Below are positions 63,868-64,000 of a stretch of 64,000 bases of DNA, one piece after another; positions within the stretch are counted from its first letter, which is position 1, and each line of letters begins with the position of its first letter. The notes under the pieces were generated by a model, which worked only from the letters and a program-made list of their open reading frames with translations, was not told the origin of the DNA and did no database searches. The position numbers were made by a program, and so were the translations under genes. This DNA is from Paenibacillus macquariensis (GTDB taxonomy: Bacteria > Bacillota > Bacilli > Paenibacillales > Paenibacillaceae): contig NZ_FTNK01000001.1 in the NCBI RefSeq assembly GCF_900156375.1, positions 372,001-436,000 of the forward strand, written 5' to 3'.

Positions 63868-64000
63868 TTAGTTTTCCTTAACAAGCTGATTTGTCAGTTT
63901 GTCCAACTTTTCGATCTCGATCGTGACTAAGGTCTTATCCTTCATGTTCTTCAAAGGATAAAAGTGTCCCGTTAGTTGAATGAATGATATGGGTCTCAGC
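63868..64000 (-). CDS. C-terminal fragment of an unrecognised protein (partial)
   Basis: A leftward frame enters from the right edge and ends with TAA at 63868-63870, giving about 44 residues (SFIQLTGHFYPLKNMKDKTL, then EIEKLDKLTNQLVKEN). The gene is real by virtue of a proper terminator just downstream, but too little is visible to name it. Confidence 0.5.
   Translation of the reverse strand, partial: LRPISFIQLTGHFYPLKNMKDKTLVTIEIEKLDKLTNQLVKEN

Noticed and set aside
1..64000. Search for CRISPR arrays, insertion sequences, phage genes and tRNA or rRNA genes
   Set aside because: No regular spacer repeats, transposase motifs, terminal inverted repeats flanking a gene, or cloverleaf-like sequence were recognised by eye. 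A computed scan would be more sensitive.

Overview
The window looks like chromosomal DNA of a Paenibacillus-type Bacillota. The evidence is strong AGGAGG ribosome sites, an Fnr with a C-terminal cysteine cluster of the Bacillus kind, YteP/YtcP/LplA-type sugar ABC transporters paired with a membrane-bound AraC regulator, and a secreted cohesin/dockerin protein. No rRNA, tRNA, CRISPR array, transposase or phage gene was seen.

Region 1 (1-16.4 kb) is mostly anaerobic and nitrogen-oxide metabolism. It holds the end of a copper-amine-oxidase-N-like surface protein, a GH3 N-acetylglucosaminidase, pflA-pflB, adhE, the regulator fnr, a nitrite reductase operon (nirB-nirD-formate/nitrite transporter), an intruding sulfatase gene and the iron-sulfur repair protein RIC. 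TGTGA-N6-TCACA boxes lie upstream of pflB, adhE, fnr, nirB and ric. At pflB and nirB they are paired exactly 21 bp apart and sit at activating distance from a plausible -10.

Region 2 (16.4-29.8 kb) is mixed. It has a DUF4430-like gene cut by an amber codon, an HxlR regulator, a three-gene sugar epimerase/dehydrogenase operon with a divergent AraC regulator, a TVP38-type membrane protein, a fused MsrA-MsrB, a YitT transporter-like protein with a long leader, flavohaemoglobin Hmp, a short Crp-like regulator and an LLM-type flavin monooxygenase.

Region 3 (29.9-39.2 kb) is a turnover zone for 4-deoxy-uronate catabolism. An old leftward operon survives as kduI (frameshifted), eda (intact) and a kduD stub. 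Next to it is an intact rightward set (kdgK, kduI, a DeoR-type regulator, kduD and a sugar-binding-like protein) with a LacI/KdgR-type regulator, and this set has no eda. A TTTAGTAAA palindrome precedes the dead kduI, kdgK and the LacI gene. Remnants of an MFS transporter and an AraC sensor domain lie alongside.

Region 4 (39.3-63.6 kb) is a Gram-positive polysaccharide utilisation locus. It contains two large unassigned alpha-toroid-like enzymes, a 1,273-residue beta-helix/cohesin/dockerin protein, a heparinase II/III-type lyase, a binding protein with two permeases, a divergent membrane AraC regulator, and an operon with a GH88 unsaturated glucuronyl hydrolase, an aldo/keto reductase, a fuconolactonase-like amidohydrolase and a double mutarotase-like protein. 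Lyases and GH88 would release unsaturated uronic acid for KduI-KduD-KdgK-Eda. The AKR, lactonase and mutarotase set suggests a second, oxidative route for a deoxyhexose from the same glycan. An AraC regulator split by an amber codon and a frameshifted DUF2264 gene in this locus indicate that parts of it are decaying. A phytanoyl-CoA dioxygenase-like gene and another AraC regulator close the region.
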